Assembly: GCA_030620095.1 (NCBI GenBank)
Contig: JAUTXW010003811.1
Location: 876,001 to 940,000, forward strand
From: Kuschelorhynchus macadamiae
Taxonomy: Eukaryota > Arthropoda > Insecta > Coleoptera > Curculionidae
DNA length: 64,000 bases
Reading direction: 5' to 3'
The translations under genes were made by a program, and so were the position numbers. The notes under the pieces were generated by a model. The model did not search any database. It saw nothing but the letters and a program-made list of their open reading frames with translations, and was not told the origin of the DNA. Shown piece after piece: positions 12,101-23,025 of this stretch (the first letter of the stretch is position 1; every line of letters begins with the position of its first letter).

Positions 12101-12709
12101 CTATTGAGATTCTAAAATTTATTTATAGTAATAATTTGGTCTCATCTTTTCCTAATTTATGTATAAGCTTGAGAATTTTTTTAACAATACCAGTAACGGT
12201 TGCATCTGGTGAACGGTCATTCTCAAAATTAAAAATAATAAAAAACTATTTAAGATCTTCTATGTCACAGGAAAGGCTTACAAATTTAGGTATAATTGCC
12301 ATTGAAAATGAAATTTGCGAAAATTTAGACCATAATAAAATAATAGACGAGTTCGCAAGAACAAAAGCCAGAAAAATATTTTTGAAATGAAGAGGTTGTT
12401 TTTTTATTGGGACTTGCTTAGTTTTATACTTAGATACAATATAAAAGATACCAATTTTTGTTTGTTTGGCTTTTATATTATTTGATATTTAAATAATTAA
12501 TAGTTTAAACATTTGTATTTTGTTTTATGTTGTTTATTGTTTCGTTTAATAGATTATTACCTTATGTTATGATACAATGTTACTTGTTAATGTATACGTA
12601 GGAACTTAGATATATTTTTTTGTTCAATAAATATTGTTTTTTTTTTGTTATAAAAGGGCGGCCGTTTTATTTCTGCACAAAGGCGGCCGAGGGGCTAAAA
12701 ACGGCCCTG
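9102..12709 (+). mobile_element. hAT transposon (ZMYM1-like transposase) with perfect 8-bp target duplication
   Basis: TIRs are CAGGGCCGTTTTTAG (9102) and CTAAAAACGGCCCTG (ending 12709). The flanking duplication is TACGTGCC at 9094-9101 and 12710-12717. Length is 3,608 bp. GCGGCC-rich subterminal repeats (AAAGGCGGCC) sit just inside both ends. A perfect duplication implies a fairly recent insertion, yet the transposase is already broken. Confidence 0.95.
9904..12390 (+). pseudogene. hAT transposase (TTF-type zinc finger, HATC dimerisation domain), frameshifted
   Basis: It starts ATG TCC GAT at 9904 (SDRKTKRLSLAQYRKKK). It is broken in an A-run near 9960, again near 10280, and near 10438 after a TTF-finger stretch (SIFCLCCKI). 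A stop lies at 10958 and a frameshift in a T-run near 11020. The long frame 11017-12390 has the RNase H-like hAT core: GQGYDNGANMSGKHIGLQ, then VPCTAHTLNLV, SDTRWESRV, and a C-terminal dimerisation motif TIPVTVASGERSFSKLKIIK with RLTNLGIIAIENE. This is the ZMYM1-like branch. Few lesions and long open stretches suggest recent death. An intron could explain one of the breaks, but I see no good splice pair. Confidence 0.88.
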
Positions 12710-12717
12710 TACGTGCC

Positions 12718-13814
12718 CAACAAACAAAGAACGGTATCTTTCACGTCTTTGGTCAATTAAGATATCATATTTCTTGGGATTAGACCGTGTCAAATTGGAA
12801 TTACTAGGCACTAAGGTATCTTCAGGGATGGTCCGAGATTCAGGAGGACTTTTATATCAAACCTGTGCTTGCCGAACCGTGACCGCGTGTTAAGATCGGT
12901 TTCGACATGTGATGTAGACCGTTACCCGTATGTTTATTGAAATTTTTTTGTATGTTTAAAAATTTAAATAGATTCTTTAATTTCTTGTTTATAAAATCCT
13001 GAAACCGATTCTAGAACCTTGGTTTCCTTTACATTTATAAAATGGCTAGTTGTAAGTTGGACCGCGGGAAGGTCAGATTTAGAAGAAATAATAATTTGTA
13101 GAATTTTTTTCTGATTGTCGCCATATCTAATAATTTTTTCATGCTGTATTTGTATATTTTCTTTTTAAAACGAACAAAATATGCAAACTATCATTTTAAA
13201 ATCAAAACTAATTTAACAATCGCATTAATTATAATTATTATAGGACTAGAACATCCCTGGTCTTTTGTTATTATTTGTTGTCCTATCTTTTTCCACATGC
13301 GGTATAAAATAATTAATAAAATATAATGTTCTATTGTATTTGGAAAAAAGATAATACCACAAATAGCTACGATACCAGGATAAAAGAATCCCTTGTAAAT
13401 ATAACCATTTAAACTCTGAAATAAGGCAAATTTTTTGCACATAAAAACAACTTATTCTTTCCTAGTAAAGGGAAGTAAAAAATTATTACTAAAAAACTAT
13501 TTATCCAATTTACCTCAAACTTTGCATAAAAATCAAGAATTATGAGGAAATCAATTGTTAACAAACGAAACAAAATGGAGGCTAAAAAACTATTTATTAG
13601 ATTAATTTTAAATTTTGCAGAAGCACTTAGTGAGATACAGCGACAAATCGTAAAGTTATCGTACAAATTCAAGATGGCAAAACAAATTAAAGTAAAAAAA
13701 AAATCTTGTTGTTCAATTAGCTTTAAATTTTGCAGAAAAGATAAATATGGTATAGGGACAAACTGATACAAATTCAAGATGACGGGACAAAATGGCGGTG
13801 TGCGTCAATGTAAA
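12718..13814. other. AT-rich spacer with decayed ~100-150-bp direct repeats at 13500-13790
   Basis: No gene was recognised. Between 13500 and 13790 blocks recur: CAAATTCAAGATG (twice), TTTAAATTTTGCAGAA (twice, with a third variant) and AAAAAACTATTTAT (twice). The ORFs here are low-complexity shadows. Confidence 0.45.
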
Positions 13815-15093
13815 AACTAACCTGCTGGACACTCGAACTGCATAACGTAATTTTTTGGGGTATTTTTAACGTTCGATATTTCAAAAACGGTAAGCTAAAT
13901 TGAAATGCGGTTTTTGGACGTCAGCTTACTCAAGGTGTGTAGATTACAAACTCGACTGGTGGATCGCCAGATATGATGGGAAAAGGTTTGTACAGGGTGT
14001 AAACTAAAACTCTGCATTTTTTACAAAATTTCATTTAACGATATTTTTTACAAAACAATATTTTATTTATTGTCATATACACCAAAATAATCTATGATTA
14101 GATACAAAAAATCAATTTCTCCCGTTTTTTGAAATTGCCATTTTTTCGGAATATACAGGGGATTTTCAAAAATTTGTACATGGGTTCACAAACAAAATCC
14201 CAACTCACTAGTGATAACTCAAATCAAGCTCACTGTGGTATTGTTTTCATTATTTATGACACTGCTATTAGGAAAAAATACAATAATATTATACAGGGGT
14301 CTAAAAAAGCTTACAGTTGATTTAATTATTAAAATTTCATGATTTTGCACATTTTTATGCATTGAACATTGAAAACTAAAGAAAGTATAATAAAACGTAA
14401 AAATTTTCAATCCCGTTAGTTGATTTACATAAATTAGAGTATTTTACCGAAACGGTTTTTTAAATTCCATCCTAACCTCACTTCCAAAGAAATTAGCGGT
14501 GCAAATGTATAGCGCTACTTTTCAACAATATTGTAAAGTGTTTTTTGAATATATTCGATTTTTTAGAACTGAATGATTATTATAACGAAATTGTAGCATT
14601 ATTATACCTGGAAAGCAAGTACCAGTAGCGTTTTATAATAATTTCATAATTATACCGGGTGGCCAAATAAGCGTGCAATGTACTGTATCTCGGAAACTAC
14701 TGATTTTAGAAACTTGCTTTAAAATTTTTTTTAACTATAGTGGCCAAATAAATGCTGGAAAAAATTTTTGAGTTTCTAAGATGACCGCTAGGGGGCGTAA
14801 CAGCAAATGAAAAATACATAGAAATGCCGATTTTCGCTGGATTTTTTATTATTTCCGCTAAATTGTAAGATGGAAGGTTTATGGCCTGTGCACCGTCTAA
14901 TCTTAGTTGGCGTTGCGATAAAAATGTCATGGATTCCATGGATACGACAAAATGCTTAATTGGATATTCTTCCTTGTTTGTCATTTTGACGTACTGTTTC
15001 TTAAACTCATATTTTTACATTTTACTTCGTGATTTTACCTTTTATTGATTTTTATTTTGTTTGTTTTTTGTGTATTTAATTCATATCTTCTCG

Positions 15094-15425
15094 ATGCGGA
15101 GACTAACTGCTGCCGAAAGGCAAAATGCCCTTAGGCTCTTGGACCAAGGCATGTCTCAGCAAGAAGTCGCAAATTTATATAATGTGAACCAAAGTCAAAT
15201 TTCGCGGCTAAAAACAAGATTTGAAAATACGGGAAACGACGCATATCGGCACGGTGGTGGTTGGGTGAGGAAAATTAGAGGAAGGGCAGAAATAAATTTA
15301 GTACGTAATACGCGCCAACAAAGAACGAAGTGTTCCAGGAAATTGAACGATGAGCTGCGTCGTACAGCTGAAGTGCATGTTTCTGATCGTACTGTAAGGA
15401 GGACATTAAACAGAAACAATTTGAG
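15094..15425 (+). CDS. Tc1-like (DD34E) transposase, exon 1: paired-type HTH DNA-binding half
   Basis: The natural start is the ATG at 15094 (RRLTAAERQNALRLLDQGMS). The first HTH includes QQEVANLYNVNQSQISRLK, then a GR-like hinge, then a second HTH ending SDRTVRRTLNRNNL. The frame ends at ...TTGAG before GTAAAAC. Joining to 15615 after a 189-bp intron (acceptor TTTTTTAG) restores a split Arg codon and runs straight into the catalytic exon. Reading on without splicing meets a stop at 15427. No internal lesion is seen in this half. Confidence 0.72.
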
Positions 15426-15614
15426 GTAAAACTTTATCATAGCAAGCATTAAATTTGCAAGGTCCAATTTTTATCTACATTTAAAAAAATCTTATTCAAG
15501 AAATTCCCAAACCATGAGTAATATGGAAATATCTGTAACATCGAAAGCAATTTATTATTACAAGTAGAGGTCAACAAGTACGAACTAAAAAATAAAATCA
15601 AACAAATTTTTTAG

Positions 15615-16302
15615 AGCACGACGTAGAGCGAAGTGTCCTCGTTTGCTACCACCTCATCGTGCAGCACGGTTAGCATGGGCCCAAGAACATCGAGATTGGA
15701 CCATCAATGAGTGGAGAAACTGTTTTTTTTGCGACGAAACAAGGTTCAACCTCATTCATTCGGATGGTAGAATTCTTGTTTGGAGAGAGCCGAATGAAAG
15801 GTATGACGAGGAAAACATGGCACCTCAAGAAGCCTTTGGAGGCGGAGGCATTACAGTTTGGGCGGGGGTAATATACAATGGGAAGTCTGATATTTTCACT
15901 ACCAGACAAACAGTTAATGCTGTAGTCTATAGGGACGATATCATACTTCCCATTGTCGTGCCATTTGCCGCAAATTATGGACACGATTTTCTTTTGGTCG
16001 ACGATAACGCACGGCCTCATCGAGCGCAAATTGTAACGGAGGCTTTGCAGGTCAATAATATAAATCGTATGAATTGGCCTGCAAAGTCTCCGGATTTGAA
16101 TATTATAGAGAATGTGTGGTCGCATTTAAAATTATTAGTGAGATCAAGAGATGTTGCCCCAGAAACCTTGAACGAGCTGTCCGAAGCCATACAAGAGGAA
16201 TGGAACAACGTCCCCCTAGATTTCATTAATAATTTAGTGCACAGCATGTCTCGGAGATGCCGTGAAGTTATTCGTCTGCGAGGAGGGCCAACCAAATATT
16301 AA
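15615..16302 (+). CDS. Tc1-like (DD34E) transposase, exon 2: DDE catalytic half
   Basis: It begins ARRRAKCPRLLPPHRAARLA, typical of the Tc1 linker. The triad is FCDETRFNL (first Asp), LLVDDNARPHRAQ (second Asp) and SPDLNIIENVWSHLK (Glu). I count 34 residues between the second Asp and the Glu, as in Tc1 elements. It ends GGPTKY-stop at 16302. Exons 1 and 2 give one uninterrupted protein of about 340 residues, the usual Tc1 length. The left element end may be the ACCGGGTGGCCAAATAAGCG block at about 14653; I found no matching right end, so this copy may be immobile although its gene is open. Confidence 0.78.
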
Positions 16303-16686
16303 CATGGTTACGTTTCTTTTCTTTCTTCTCCTTTCTCTTATCCCAATCCTACAAGGGTTATTTTTTGTTTTTTTAAGGTGTCTAAAAATGTGCCATCGTA
16401 GTTAGGTACACTCAAACTATCCAGGGTTTTTCACATCTGATAGTACTGTACAAGGAGGTACCAAGAATGTTATCACGAGTATCAAATACCTCCATTGGTA
16501 CCGACTTTCATGACCATCAGATTTTGTTTCCTATTCTAAACTTTTTCTTCGCTGTAGTTGAATTAGGTTAACAAATAATTGTTTATTATATTTTAGAATT
16601 TTAGAGTTGAATACAGGTATACTATACTATACCTGTGGGTATTATAATATTGAGTGGAATCCAATATGTTACAATATACAGGGTAT

Positions 16687-16992
16687 TGAAAGATGCTTAG
16701 TTGGGTTATGGATCAAGTTATAAATGCAAGCTATAGTCCTGTCGATGTTTCGTTTTATTTTCAAGACACTATAAGATCTTCAAAATTGTTGTAACATTTT
16801 AAAAACCTTATATAATTAATTTAAAAGTAATCCAGGTGCGATTACTACCTTGGTTACTACACTAATTATTATTAACGTCTTTGAATGTCCTGAAGATCCC
16901 TTAAAATAAAGCGAAACGTAGACAGGTATCTAACAGCTTTCATTTATAACTCGGTCCTACATACCTCAAGTAAGCACCTTTCATAAATTCTC
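16687..16992. repeat. Inverted pair of PLE-type ends with hammerhead-like cores
   Basis: Arms at 16687-16790 and 16888-16992 are diverged inverted copies (AGTTATAAATG, AGCT, GACAGG landmarks). Each contains a GAAGATC...GAAAC block. The + copy is described separately. Confidence 0.55.
16886..16924 (+). ncRNA. Hammerhead-ribozyme-like motif (minimal type I, PLE-type)
   Basis: In order: TGTC, CTGAAGA core, a weak stem II (CCCTTAAAATAAAGC), GAAAC, GTA, then GACA, which pairs with the first TGTC as stem I. Stem III would be only AC/GT, the loopless form known from Penelope-like elements that acts as dimers. Stem II is poor, so activity is doubtful. Confidence 0.45.
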
Positions 16993-18932
16993 TTCGATCG
17001 TTGAAGGAATAAAAATATTATTTAATATACAGGGTGCTTCATAAAAAATCTAGAATTTACCGCTAATTTTTAATTGAAGCGGACCTGATAGAACATGTCT
17101 CCTTATGTGAGTAACCAAATTCTTACTAAGACTAAGGTCTGCTGTTTAGTTCGCCAGAAACCATCACCATGAGACACTCTGTAAAACTACGAAATTCCTA
17201 TAAAACGCTACTGGTACCTGTTTTATAGGTATAATAATGCTAGAATTTCGTTATAATAATTATTCAGTTCTAAAATGTCAAATGGATTTAAAAAACACTC
17301 TACAATATTGTCAAAAAGCAACACTGTCCATTTGTGCCGCTACTTTCTCCCAAAGTGAGGTTAGGATGGAATATAAAAAACCGTTTCGGTGAAAGACTCT
17401 AATTTATGTAAATCAAGTAACGAGATTGAAAATTTTTACGTTTTATTATACTTTCTGTAGTTTTCAATGTTCAAAGCATAAAAATATGCAAAAACATGAT
17501 ATTTTAGGAATGAAATCAACTGTAAGCGTTTTTAGACTCCTGTATATTATAATTGTATTTTTTCCTGATGGCAGTATTGTAAATAATGAGAATAATACAA
17601 CAATCAGTTTGATGTGAGCTATCACTGGTGAGTTAGGATTTTTTTTGTAAAATCATGTACAAATTTTTGAAAATCCCCTGTATATTCCGAAAAAATGGCA
17701 ATTTCAAAAAACGGGAGAAATTGTTTTTTTGTATCTAATCATAGATTATTTTGGTGTATATGACAATAAATAAAATATTGTTTTGTAAAAAATATCGTTA
17801 AATAAAATTTGGAAAAAAATGCAGAGTTTTAGTTTACACCCTGTACAAACCTTTTCCCATCATATCTGGCGATCCACCAGTCGAGTTTGTAATCTACACA
17901 CCTTGAGTAAGCTGACGTCGAAAACCGCATTTCAATTTAGCTTACCGTTTTTGAAATATCGAACGTTAAAAATACCCCAAAAAATTACGTTATGCAGTTC
18001 GAGTGTCCAGCAGGTTAGTTATTCAACGTGCGGCATAGGGTGAAACTGGTAAAATATTGGTATGGATCTAATAAGGTGAAACAAGACGGATCTCAATATA
18101 AATGTTTAAAAATACAGGGTTTTCGGTTATATTTTGAACGGGGTCTACACGCTTTATTTTTAGAGAAAGAAAAAGATTAACAAATGACAATTGCAAATTA
18201 AAAAATTGAGTATCGACTTTGTTATTTTAAATGAGACACCCTGTATATTCTTGATTCGTTGGAAAGAACATCTTTTTCTAATGTCAAAAATATATACTTT
18301 GTCTATGTTCAGACTAACGGTTATTGCATAAATTTGGTCTAAAACCTGGAAAAATCAAGTGATCTGGCTCATAGTAAATTTAACATAGGCGGCTTTGATT
18401 TCAAATGTTTTTATTTTAACATGGTTATTTTGTCACTGGTTTTAGGCACCAGATTTACTTAATTCCTTAATTATGGTGTATTCTGACGAAGAAAAAACAA
18501 TTATTTTACTGCATAGACGTAATTTAATTTAATTTTTATTTATTTAATAATAAATAACAATAATAATTTTTTTAAAAATCATTTCTAAATGTTTATAATT
18601 GAACACATATTTACTGTTTATTTTGTCCGGGACTTACTTACAAAGATTAAGTTATTTAAATTGAGTTTAATGAGTTATTTGTATGAAAAAATTATCTGAA
18701 TAATAATAGATGTTTTAATATTGGTAGCGGGAAGAAAATGAAGCTACATGTTTTTTTTTATTTAAACATTTTGAATCGAGGATATTAAATATAAAGTAAC
18801 AATGAATAAACAAAAAAATATATTATTTATTTAGTCTATCCAACCCTTGTTATGTCTGAGACATTTTTCTAAGTTATCTCTAATTCTAATCGTTGGTGGT
18901 CTATTATAGTAAACTTTATTTTTAAGGTATCC

Positions 18933-20240
18933 TCAAAGAAAGAAATCCAGAGGCGAAAGGTCTGGGCTATTCGCAGAACAAGTTATAACACCGTGTCTAC
19001 CTATCCATAAATTATATTTATTATTAAGGTATTCTGTAACAATATTATGACAAGGGGCCTCATCGTGGTGAAAAGTAATACTACTATAAAGCTGGAGAGG
19101 TAACTCTTCCAGAGCTTGTTCTATCTCATTTCGTAATAAATTTAGGTATCTTTGGCCATTTAAAGAACCATGTATGACTATAGGCCCCAAAACTTTGTTT
19201 TCTATAATGCCGCACCAAACCAAAATTGACTTTCAGCCCTGAATTTTTACAATTTGTTTCTTTTTTCATTTCCCGGCAAAACGCAACACGCTGTATTTTG
19301 ACAAACAAAAAACTTTTTCTGCTTTTTCGCAACTGAATAAAAATATTTAACTTTAAATCGATTGAAGCAAATATTTATATTTCAATATATAATATAAACA
19401 ATATTATTTAAGCAAGCATAAGAAATTATATCATTTACTTTAAGTTTTTATAGACACATAGTAGATGTACAAATACTTTCATCCTATCGGGACTCATCAG
19501 TGCGCCGATCGTAAGAGAGAAAAACATTAAACAATAGAAAATAATTGATTTCAAAATTTTAAAATATGTCTCATTTTGTTTGACATGTAACCTAGATATG
19601 AAAAAAATGATGCATAATATAATATAGTTATATTATATTATGCAGACTAGTCTACATGTTGAGATATGTAATTTTATTAAATATTTGCTTCAATCGATTT
19701 AAAGTTAAATATTTTTATTCAGTTGCGAAAAAGCCAAAAAAGATTTTTGTTTGTCAACCTAAACGCAACAAATAATCTGAACACATTTAAAAATAATGTA
19801 TTTTGTTTAACTCTGTTAAGTTCTGAACCGATCTAAACTTATAATCTCTATACTTGTAATGTTTTAGAGTTCCGTGAATTTTCCATGTTTTCTCATTCAA
19901 TTTAATACAGCGTCTGGGATTGATTGTTCTGGATCCTCTATAAAATATACTTTTAATATAAACTTACTTTAAAATTAATAATAATTAAAAGTTATTTTCA
20001 AAATATAACAATATTTTCATAGGTATCTCTTTCTTCATTTCTAGCAATTGTTCGCTTGTTTCTTGTCACAGTCTTCCTGTGTTCAGATGTTGATGAAGCA
20101 ACTAAATTAGGATACGCCATTCTATATTGGTTTCGTGTTTCACGGAAATTATTTAACCAAAAGTATATTTTCAAAATATTTGCTTTTTCTTCGTACGAAT
20201 ACCCTATAATTAACAAATTAAGTAAATCAGGTGCCCAAAA
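18933..20240 (-). pseudogene. Mariner-superfamily transposase split by a foldback insertion
   Basis: The N-terminal part at about 20210-20030 reads GYSYEEKANILKIYFWLNNF, then NQYRMAYPN. The catalytic C-terminal part at 19223-18933 reads MVWCGIIENKVLGPIVIHGS, LNGQRYLNLL, ITFHHDEAPCHN and SANSPDLSPLDFFL. I count 38 residues between the last two Asp, short of the 41 of related copies, with the shortfall upstream of WIGRHG. The first catalytic Asp region is lost, and about 0.5 kb of foldback sequence lies between the halves. The copy is dead. Confidence 0.7.
19273..19790. mobile_element. Foldback/MITE nested in the mariner
   Basis: Arms at 19273-19382 and 19662-19790 are inverted: GCTTTTTCGCAACTGAATAA and TTTAAATCGATTGAAGCAAA on the left, their inverses on the right. 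Between them, 19611-19645 is a near-perfect hairpin with stem TGCATAATATAATATA and a 2-nt loop. Confidence 0.75.
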
Positions 20241-21004
20241 CCAGTGACAAAATAGCCATGTTAAAATAAAAACAATGGAAATCAAAGCCGCCTATTTTAA
20301 ATTTACTATGAGCCAGATAAGATGGTTTTTCCAGGTTTTAGATTAAATTTATGCGATAACCGTTAGTCTGAAGTAGATATTTTTGAAATCAGAAAAAAAT
20401 TTTTTTTCCAACAAATTAAAAATATACAGGCTGTCTCATTTAAAATAACAAAGTAGATACTCAATTTTTTAATTTGCAATTGTCATTTGTTAATCTTTTT
20501 AGCAAATTCTGGCGGTTCAGACAGATCCCAACAACTTTTGAATTTAACATTATTCCTAATAAAAGGAAAGATCCATAACAAGTTTTTGAAAGAGTCAGTG
20601 GCGGCTCACCAGGGGTCGCGGTTGAAGCACCGTTTCACCTACATTTCCGAATCAATTTACTTATTTGCTATATCTGTATTATAAAAATGCAGTATGTTTT
20701 ATATAAATTCACATTATTTACTTAATTATATCATTATTTTCTATCAAAACTAGTGCATTATATACTCAAAAAATAATAATGACTTAAAAACGTAGCGTGC
20801 TGAACACCTTTTCATAAGAGCGATCCGTTGAGCAGCAGTAACAAATTCCGCATTGCTATTGCAACGCAATGGTGAATATCCGTAAACCAAATAGAGATGG
20901 AAGCGGCATAAAACTGCTTCTGCAGGCTGTAAGCGCTTGTTCGCTTGTTATAGAATTTATTAAATAAGTTAAGTTCAAAATACAAGAGTTCTAACCACAC
21001 TACA

Positions 21005-21070
21005 CCATAACTTGTTACGTTCTGAACGCGCGTTTCGCTAACCAAGTTAGCATCATCAGCAGATGATATA
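21005..21070 (-). ncRNA. Hammerhead ribozyme motif in the left PLE repeat
   Basis: On the minus strand: CTGATGA (21059-21053), stem II GCTAAC/GTTAGC with loop TTG, then GAAAC (from 21036), a short GC stem III, then T at the cleavage position, followed by CAG, which pairs with CTG before the core. All invariant core bases are present; the cleavage-site base differs from the right copy. Confidence 0.75.
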
Positions 21071-21127
21071 AACTAAAGTAACTTATCCTAACCGAAACTA
21101 TTTAAAGGTAAATGTGGTGACACTTGG

Positions 21128-22780
21128 TTGCGCCCGACTGCACCGTTGTCAAGTAAACAAATGTGTTCACTTAAAACCAAACTGAGAAAGTTGAAACCAC
21201 AAAAACAAATTTCTTCCGAAGTCGAGAACATTATAGAAAACCTTTCTTCTCGGTCCTTTGATAATAGAGAAATCGCCCTTTTGAATAAAGGTTTGAATTT
21301 TGCAGAGCCTCCAGTAAAAAATAGTTTACCAACTATTATAGCGAATATCCAAAGTTCTATTCAATACGTGCCAGAGTCAACTAAGGGATTCATTAGAGAG
21401 GCTTGCAGAAATCAAATCTCCAAAAACGTTGTTAACAACAAGTCAAAATATGTTTCTCGTAAAAATACTGAAGTTATCCAGGGACTGAAGAAAAAAGAAT
21501 GTTTTTATTTAAAAGCTGACAAAGGAAATAAGGTTGTTATACTAGACAAAACAGATTATCTTGAAAGAGTAGACCATTTGATTCAAACTGGTCCATACGA
21601 TTTAATTGAAAAGAACCCGTTATCAAAAATGATAACAGAAGTAAAAAATACCTTTAAACAGTATAAAAACCTTGTGTCCGATAAACTAACACATAGTAAC
21701 CCACAGTTATCTAAACTGTATTGCCTTCCCTAAATCCATAAACCTGGGAAGTCCATGAGACCTATTGTTTCAGCTTTTGAATCACCAACGTACAATATTT
21801 CAAAATGATTAGTAGAAGAATTCAGCAGATTAAATATCTCGTACGATAACTTTGAGGTTACTAACTCGTTAGAATTCTTAGATAAAATTAAGAATATTCA
21901 CTTAAAAGAAGATGAAATTTAAATATCTTTTGATGTAAGCTCATTGTTTCCTAGTGTACCCATACCACTAGCTTTAGAGTACCTAAAGGAACTACTTGAA
22001 ATCAATAATTTGAAGAAAGAAATTATTGATGAATATTTACTTCTAACAAAATTATGTATGAATCAACATTTTTTTCTGTTCAACAATAAATATTATAGAC
22101 AACTTGAGGGAACTGCGATGGGCAATTGCTTATTTCCGTTCCTTGCAAATTTGTTTATGGGTAGATTAGAAACCCAGTTCAAAAAAGAACTTAAGTATTT
22201 CCGAAGGGTGTAGTATAGATGCGTAGACGATATATTTGCTGTTTTTGATACTAAAACAGAAAATTTGGACACTTTCTTAGAAACATTAAACAATAAATAT
22301 TTTTCTATTAATTTTACGTACGAAAAGGAGAACAATGGGAAAACGTTTTAACAATGAAATGAATCGGATTAAAAATATAGCTAAAAGTAATGGATATAAT
22401 GATAATTTTGTACATAAATTAGTAAATAGACATAAGCATAAGAAAATGCTAAAAGATGCCACTGCTCTTCAAGCACCTGAGGCTCCTAATGAGTTCATAG
22501 TAATCCCATATGATCCCAGATATACGAGAGGTCTAGAAAAAGTATTTAAAAACGTAGGTTTTAGAGTAGCCTACAAAACGGAGAACAGTTTGAAAAATCT
22601 CCTTGGAAACCCTAAAGACAAAGTCGACTTGAAGGAGAGGAGTGGCATCTATCAAATTAGCTGTAATGACTGCGATCTAAAAAGAACAGAAAGTAAAGCG
22701 TTGCCCAACATGCTTTAGAAAACAATCATCAAATAGGAATAAATAATCTTAAGTTGATTAAAAATGTATCTAATAATAGA
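21128..22780 (+). pseudogene. PLE reverse transcriptase with C-terminal GIY-YIG endonuclease, broken
   Basis: The frame from 21161 on carries the PLE N-terminal region: LKADKGNKVVILDKTDY, then the RT finger ending LSKLYCLP. A stop at 21731 interrupts the motif that continues KIHKPGKSMRPIVSAFES. More stops lie near 21806 and 21919, before SFDVSSLFPSVPIPLALEYL (first catalytic Asp), QLEGTAMGNCLFPFLANLFM, and RCVDDIFAVFD (YxDD-like, 22210-22240). A deletion near 22335 joins to FNNEMNRIKNIAKSNGY; the GIY-YIG start follows (RSGIYQISCNDCDL, about 22636) and breaks up near 22690. Stops and a shift make it non-functional. Confidence 0.85.
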
Positions 22781-22959
22781 TTATTGGATGCATTTGAGAG
22801 TAGAGAAATAGTTAAATGTGGTAAGAAAGCGCTAAATAAAGACAGAGGGCCTATTCCCTATAGTCCCCTCTATTGTTTACTTGACAACGGTGCAGTTGGG
22901 CGCAACAAAGTGTGACCACACTTATCTATAAATAGTCTTGGTTAGGATAAGTTACTTTA

Positions 22960-23025
22960 ATTATATTATCTGCTGATGATGCTAACTTGGTTAGCGAAAC
23001 GAGCGTCCAGAACGTAATAAGTTGT
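22960..23025 (+). ncRNA. Hammerhead ribozyme motif in the right PLE repeat
   Basis: CTGATGA at 22973-22979; stem II GCTAAC (22981-22986) with GTTAGC (22990-22995), loop TTG; GAAA at 22996-22999; stem III ACG/CGT with loop AG; cleavage triplet GTC, predicted cut after 23007; stem I CTG (22970-22972) with CAG (23008-23010) and further pairing of ATTA with TAAT. This is type I, as known for PLE repeats. It looks complete. Confidence 0.85.

Larger units (their letters stand above)
13815..18020. mobile_element. Large foldback: 4.2-kb element with ~820-bp inverted arms
   Basis: The left arm 13815-14640 and right arm 17200-18020 are inverted copies along their length. Landmarks are AACCTGCTGGACACTCGAAC, GATCGCCAGATATGATGGG and CAGTAGCGTTTTATA near the inner ends. 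Arms carry small differences, so they are not an assembly mirror. The ORFs at 14129, 14219, 17426 and 17819 are arm shadows. The interior holds a Tc1 gene and a pair of PLE ends. Confidence 0.8.
18170..20510 (-). mobile_element. Mariner-type element with ~310-bp inverted arms, transposase on minus strand
   Basis: Arms at about 18170-18480 and 20205-20510 are inverted copies: GATTAACAAATGACAATTGC and the GGCACCAGATTTACTTAATT region. Both contain an inner GACACCCTGTA-like end. The left arm continues into VYSDEEKTIILLHRR, a copy of the transposase N-terminus also found at the right arm. Confidence 0.7.

Noticed and set aside
15670..16295. Minus-strand ORFs of 151 and 92 codons
   Set aside because: They are antisense to the Tc1 catalytic exon, which carries the DDE motifs.
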